From positions 62,001-126,000 of the forward strand of contig NZ_LQPT01000101.1 of NCBI RefSeq assembly GCF_002102355.1: DNA of 64,000 bases, given 5' to 3'. A program made the translations under genes and the position numbers. Below, piece by piece: positions 61,565-64,000 of the stretch (the stretch's first letter is position 1; each line of letters opens with the position of its first letter). The notes under the pieces were generated by a model, which did no database searches, had not been told where the DNA came from, and saw nothing but the letters and a program-made list of their open reading frames with translations. Source of the DNA: Mycobacterium sherrisii (GTDB lineage: Bacteria > Actinomycetota > Actinomycetes > Mycobacteriales > Mycobacteriaceae).

Positions 61565-64000
61565 GTGATGCACACGGCAACAGCCCATTAAGCGTCGACG
61601 ACGCCGCCGACACCGGGCCGATCGAGACCCGGAACGCGGGGAAGCCGGACCGGGGTCACCGACCCTATCTGCCGCACGCCATTCGCATCTTCGCGGTGCC
61701 GATCATCCTGGTGTGGGTTTTCGTCACGATCGTGGTCAACGTCATCGTCCCCACCCTGGAAGTCGTCGGCGAGGCGCACTCCGCCCCGATGACGCCGCTG
61801 GACGCGCCGTCGATGCAGGCGATGATGCGGATGGGCCACAACTTTCACGAGTTCGATTCCAACAGCACCGTGATGATCGTGCTGGAGGGTCAGCAGCCCC
61901 TCGGCGCCGACGCGCATCAGTACTACGACAAGCTCATTCGTCAACTGCGCCAAGACCCGGCGCACATCCAGCACATCCAGGACTTCTGGGGTGACCGGCT
62001 GACCGCGGCGGGCGCCCAAAGTGCCGACGCCAAAGGCGCTTACGTACAGATCAACCTCGCCGGTAACCAGGGCACCACGCTGGCCAACGAGTCGGTGGAC
62101 GCCGTTCGCAAGGTGATCGACGAGAACAAGGCACCGCCGGGCGTCAAGGCCTACGTCACCGGTCCCGCGGCGCTGTCCGACGACATGCATCTAATCGGTA
62201 ACGCGAGCCTGGCCAAGATCACGCTGTTCACGCTGGGCGCCATCGCGATCATGCTGCTGCTGGTGTACCGGTCCGTCGTGACCACGTTGGTGCAGCTGTT
62301 CATGACGTTCGTGGCGTTGGCCTGTTCCCGGGGTGTCGTTGCGGTCTTGGCGTATCACAACGCGTTTGGGCTCACCACGTTCGCAGCCAACATCCTGACC
62401 ATGTTGGCCATCGCGGCCGGAACGGACTACGGGATCTTTTTGGTCGGGCGCTACCAAGAGGCGCTGCGCGCGGGTGAAGACCGAGAATCGGCGTATTACA
62501 CCACGTTCAAGGGTGTGGCTCCGGTGGTCTTGGGCTCGGGGCTGACGATCGCCGGTGCCACCTACTGTCTGAGCTTCGCCCGGCTGCCGTGGTTCAACAC
62601 CATGGGCGCACCGGTGGCGATCGGCATGCTGGTGGTGGTGCTGGCCGGGCTCACGCTGGGGCCGGCCGTGGTGTTCGTCGGCAGTCGCTTCCACCTGTTC
62701 GAATCCAAGCGGGTGGCCAAACGAGGGCGGCTGTGGCGGCGGGTGGGCACGGCGGTAGTGCGTTGGCCCGCACCGGTTCTGGCGGTCAGCGGCGCCGTGG
62801 TGCTGGTCGGCATGGTCGCCCTGCCGACCTACACGACGAGCTACAACGATCGCTTCTATCTACCCACCTCGGCGCCGTCCAACCAAGGTCAGGAGGCGGC
62901 GAACCGGCACTTTTCCGAGGCGCGGATGAACCCCGATCTGCTGATGATCGAATCCGACCACGACATGCGCAACACCGCCGACATGCTGGTGTTGGACCGG
63001 GTCGCCAAAAACGAGATGCGCACGCTGGGCATCGCCATGGTCCAGGACATCACCAGGCCGCTGGGCATTCCCATCCAGCACAGCTCGATACCGTTCCAGA
63101 ACAGCATCCAAAGCCAGACGACCATGCAGAACATGGGCTTCCTCAAGGAGCGGATGAACGACATCCTCAGGATGGCCGACGATTTGCAGACCCAAATCGA
63201 CACCACGCAGCGCCAATACGAGGTGTCGCTGGATCTGGCCAACGCAGCCGAGGACAGCGCCAACACCACGGCGGTGACCTCGGAGATCACCGACAACCTA
63301 CGCAACCACATCGCGGATTTCGACGACACCTTCCGGCCGGTGCGCACCTACTTCTATTGGGAGAAGCACTGTTTCGACATCCCGTTGTGCTTCGGGCTGC
63401 GGTCCCTGTTCGACACGCTGGACGGCTTCGACCAACTCGCCGAGCAGTTCCACTATCTCACCACCGACATCAAGCACACCGCCAAGGCATCACGCGACCT
63501 GACGGCGCTATTCCCCACGCTGATCACCACGCTGAAGACCACCCGGGGCATCACGCTGACGCTCTACCAGACGTTCAAGGCGATGATCAACCAGATGGAG
63601 GCGATGAGCAACACCGCAATCGTGATGGGGCAGAGCTTCGATCAGTCCAAGAACGACGACTTCTTCTACCTGCCGCCCGAGGCGTTCGACAACCCCGACT
63701 TCCAGACCGGTCTGCGCATGTTCTTGTCGCCGGACGGGAAGTCGGCGCGGTTCTTCATCACCCATCAGGGCGATCCGATGACACCGGAAGGCATTTCGCG
63801 GGTCGACGCCGAACGCACGGCGGCGCAGGAGGCGTTGAAGCAGTCCTCGCTGTCGGATGCCCGGGTGTATCTCGGCGGAACGGCGGCGACCTTCCGGGAC
63901 ATGGCCGACGGCGAGAAGTATGACTTGATGATCGCGGTGGTATCGGCGCTGACGCTGATCTTCATGATCATGCTGCTGCTGACCCGCAGCGTGGTGGCCG
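61561..64000 (+). CDS. mmpL: MmpL-family RND transporter, 3' end outside window
   Basis: 813 residues are visible without a stop; MmpL4/5-type proteins are about 960. Seen in order: N-terminal span (RIFAVPIILVWVFVTIVVNV), first periplasmic loop, spans 2-6 with the proton-relay motif GTDYGIFLVGRYQEA, a second loop with a long helical hairpin (about 505-570, EDSANTTAVTSEITDNLRNH) and the cysteine pair HCFDIPLCFG. The span after it has just begun at the right edge. The hairpin and cysteine pair are characters of MmpL4/5-like rather than MmpL10-like proteins. The start overlaps mmpS by four bases. Confidence 0.93.
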   Translation, partial: MSDAHGNSPLSVDDAADTGPIETRNAGKPDRGHRPYLPHAIRIFAVPIILVWVFVTIVVNVIVPTLEVVGEAHSAPMTPLDAPSMQAMMRMGHNFHEFDSNSTVMIVLEGQQPLGADAHQYYDKLIRQLRQDPAHIQHIQDFWGDRLTAAGAQSADAKGAYVQINLAGNQGTTLANESVDAVRKVIDENKAPPGVKAYVTGPAALSDDMHLIGNASLAKITLFTLGAIAIMLLLVYRSVVTTLVQLFMTFVALACSRGVVAVLAYHNAFGLTTFAANILTMLAIAAGTDYGIFLVGRYQEALRAGEDRESAYYTTFKGVAPVVLGSGLTIAGATYCLSFARLPWFNTMGAPVAIGMLVVVLAGLTLGPAVVFVGSRFHLFESKRVAKRGRLWRRVGTAVVRWPAPVLAVSGAVVLVGMVALPTYTTSYNDRFYLPTSAPSNQGQEAANRHFSEARMNPDLLMIESDHDMRNTADMLVLDRVAKNEMRTLGIAMVQDITRPLGIPIQHSSIPFQNSIQSQTTMQNMGFLKERMNDILRMADDLQTQIDTTQRQYEVSLDLANAAEDSANTTAVTSEITDNLRNHIADFDDTFRPVRTYFYWEKHCFDIPLCFGLRSLFDTLDGFDQLAEQFHYLTTDIKHTAKASRDLTALFPTLITTLKTTRGITLTLYQTFKAMINQMEAMSNTAIVMGQSFDQSKNDDFFYLPPEAFDNPDFQTGLRMFLSPDGKSARFFITHQGDPMTPEGISRVDAERTAAQEALKQSSLSDARVYLGGTAATFRDMADGEKYDLMIAVVSALTLIFMIMLLLTRSVVA

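Noticed and set aside
62589-63923. Plus-strand frame of 444 codons near the right edge
   Set aside because: It is out of frame with the MmpL reading that is continuous from 61561 to the window end.

Overview
The window is 64 kb of high-GC mycobacterial chromosome. Gene content and order from mbtI to comEA follow the block I know from Mycobacterium tuberculosis as Rv2386c to Rv2415c. Several features resemble a slow-growing, M. avium-like species rather than M. tuberculosis itself. There is no rpfD next to hemW, no ggtB or PE_PGRS interval before cysA, and a complete trehalose polyphleate (TPP) locus sits beside comEA. The species cannot be fixed from the sequence alone. I see no insertion sequences, prophage, CRISPR, tRNA or rRNA genes.

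Layout. (1) 1-8264 is an accessory block: the 3' part of an NAD formate dehydrogenase, a clade-3 haem catalase translationally coupled to an NDH-2-like flavoprotein, a PapA-type condensation protein and a large LuxR (LAL) regulator. It occupies the place where M. tuberculosis carries the rest of the mycobactin cluster. (2) 8296-12941 holds mbtI with an IdeR-box promoter, a small hypothetical protein, an SbtA-like bicarbonate permease and hemW. (3) 13245-21057 is a sulfate assimilation region: sirA-cysH-sirohydrochlorin chelatase on the plus strand and subI-cysT-cysW-cysA on the minus strand. Each operon is preceded by a tiny leaderless reading frame ending in clustered cysteine codons, the arrangement of cysteine-responsive attenuators. 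(4) 21116-38443 is mostly core genome: small membrane proteins, a flavin monooxygenase, GH15 trehalase, three lipoproteins, lepA (with no canonical start codon), a PemK-fold protein, a CBS protein, RNase Z, the transglutaminase/alpha-E/ATP-grasp trio, rpsT, holA, comEC and comEA.

(5) 38646-60935 starts with a pair of acyl-CoA dehydrogenases. The TPP locus follows: an 11-kb bimodular polyketide synthase read leftward and, divergently, papA3-mmpL10-PE(acyltransferase)-fadD23. Both AT domains carry the malonyl signature and only the second module has DH and ER. This fits the unbranched polyunsaturated phleic chains of TPP, but it leaves open which dehydratase serves module 1. FadD23 would activate the starter, the PKS elongate it, PapA3 load acyl chains on trehalose, MmpL10 move the product outward and the secreted PE-family enzyme finish acylation. 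(6) From 60936 to the end there is an mmpS-mmpL pair behind two strong palindromes. The mmpL runs off the window.

Starts were chosen by Shine-Dalgarno fit, overlap with neighbours and recalled homologue starts. Positions of doubt are named in the entries.
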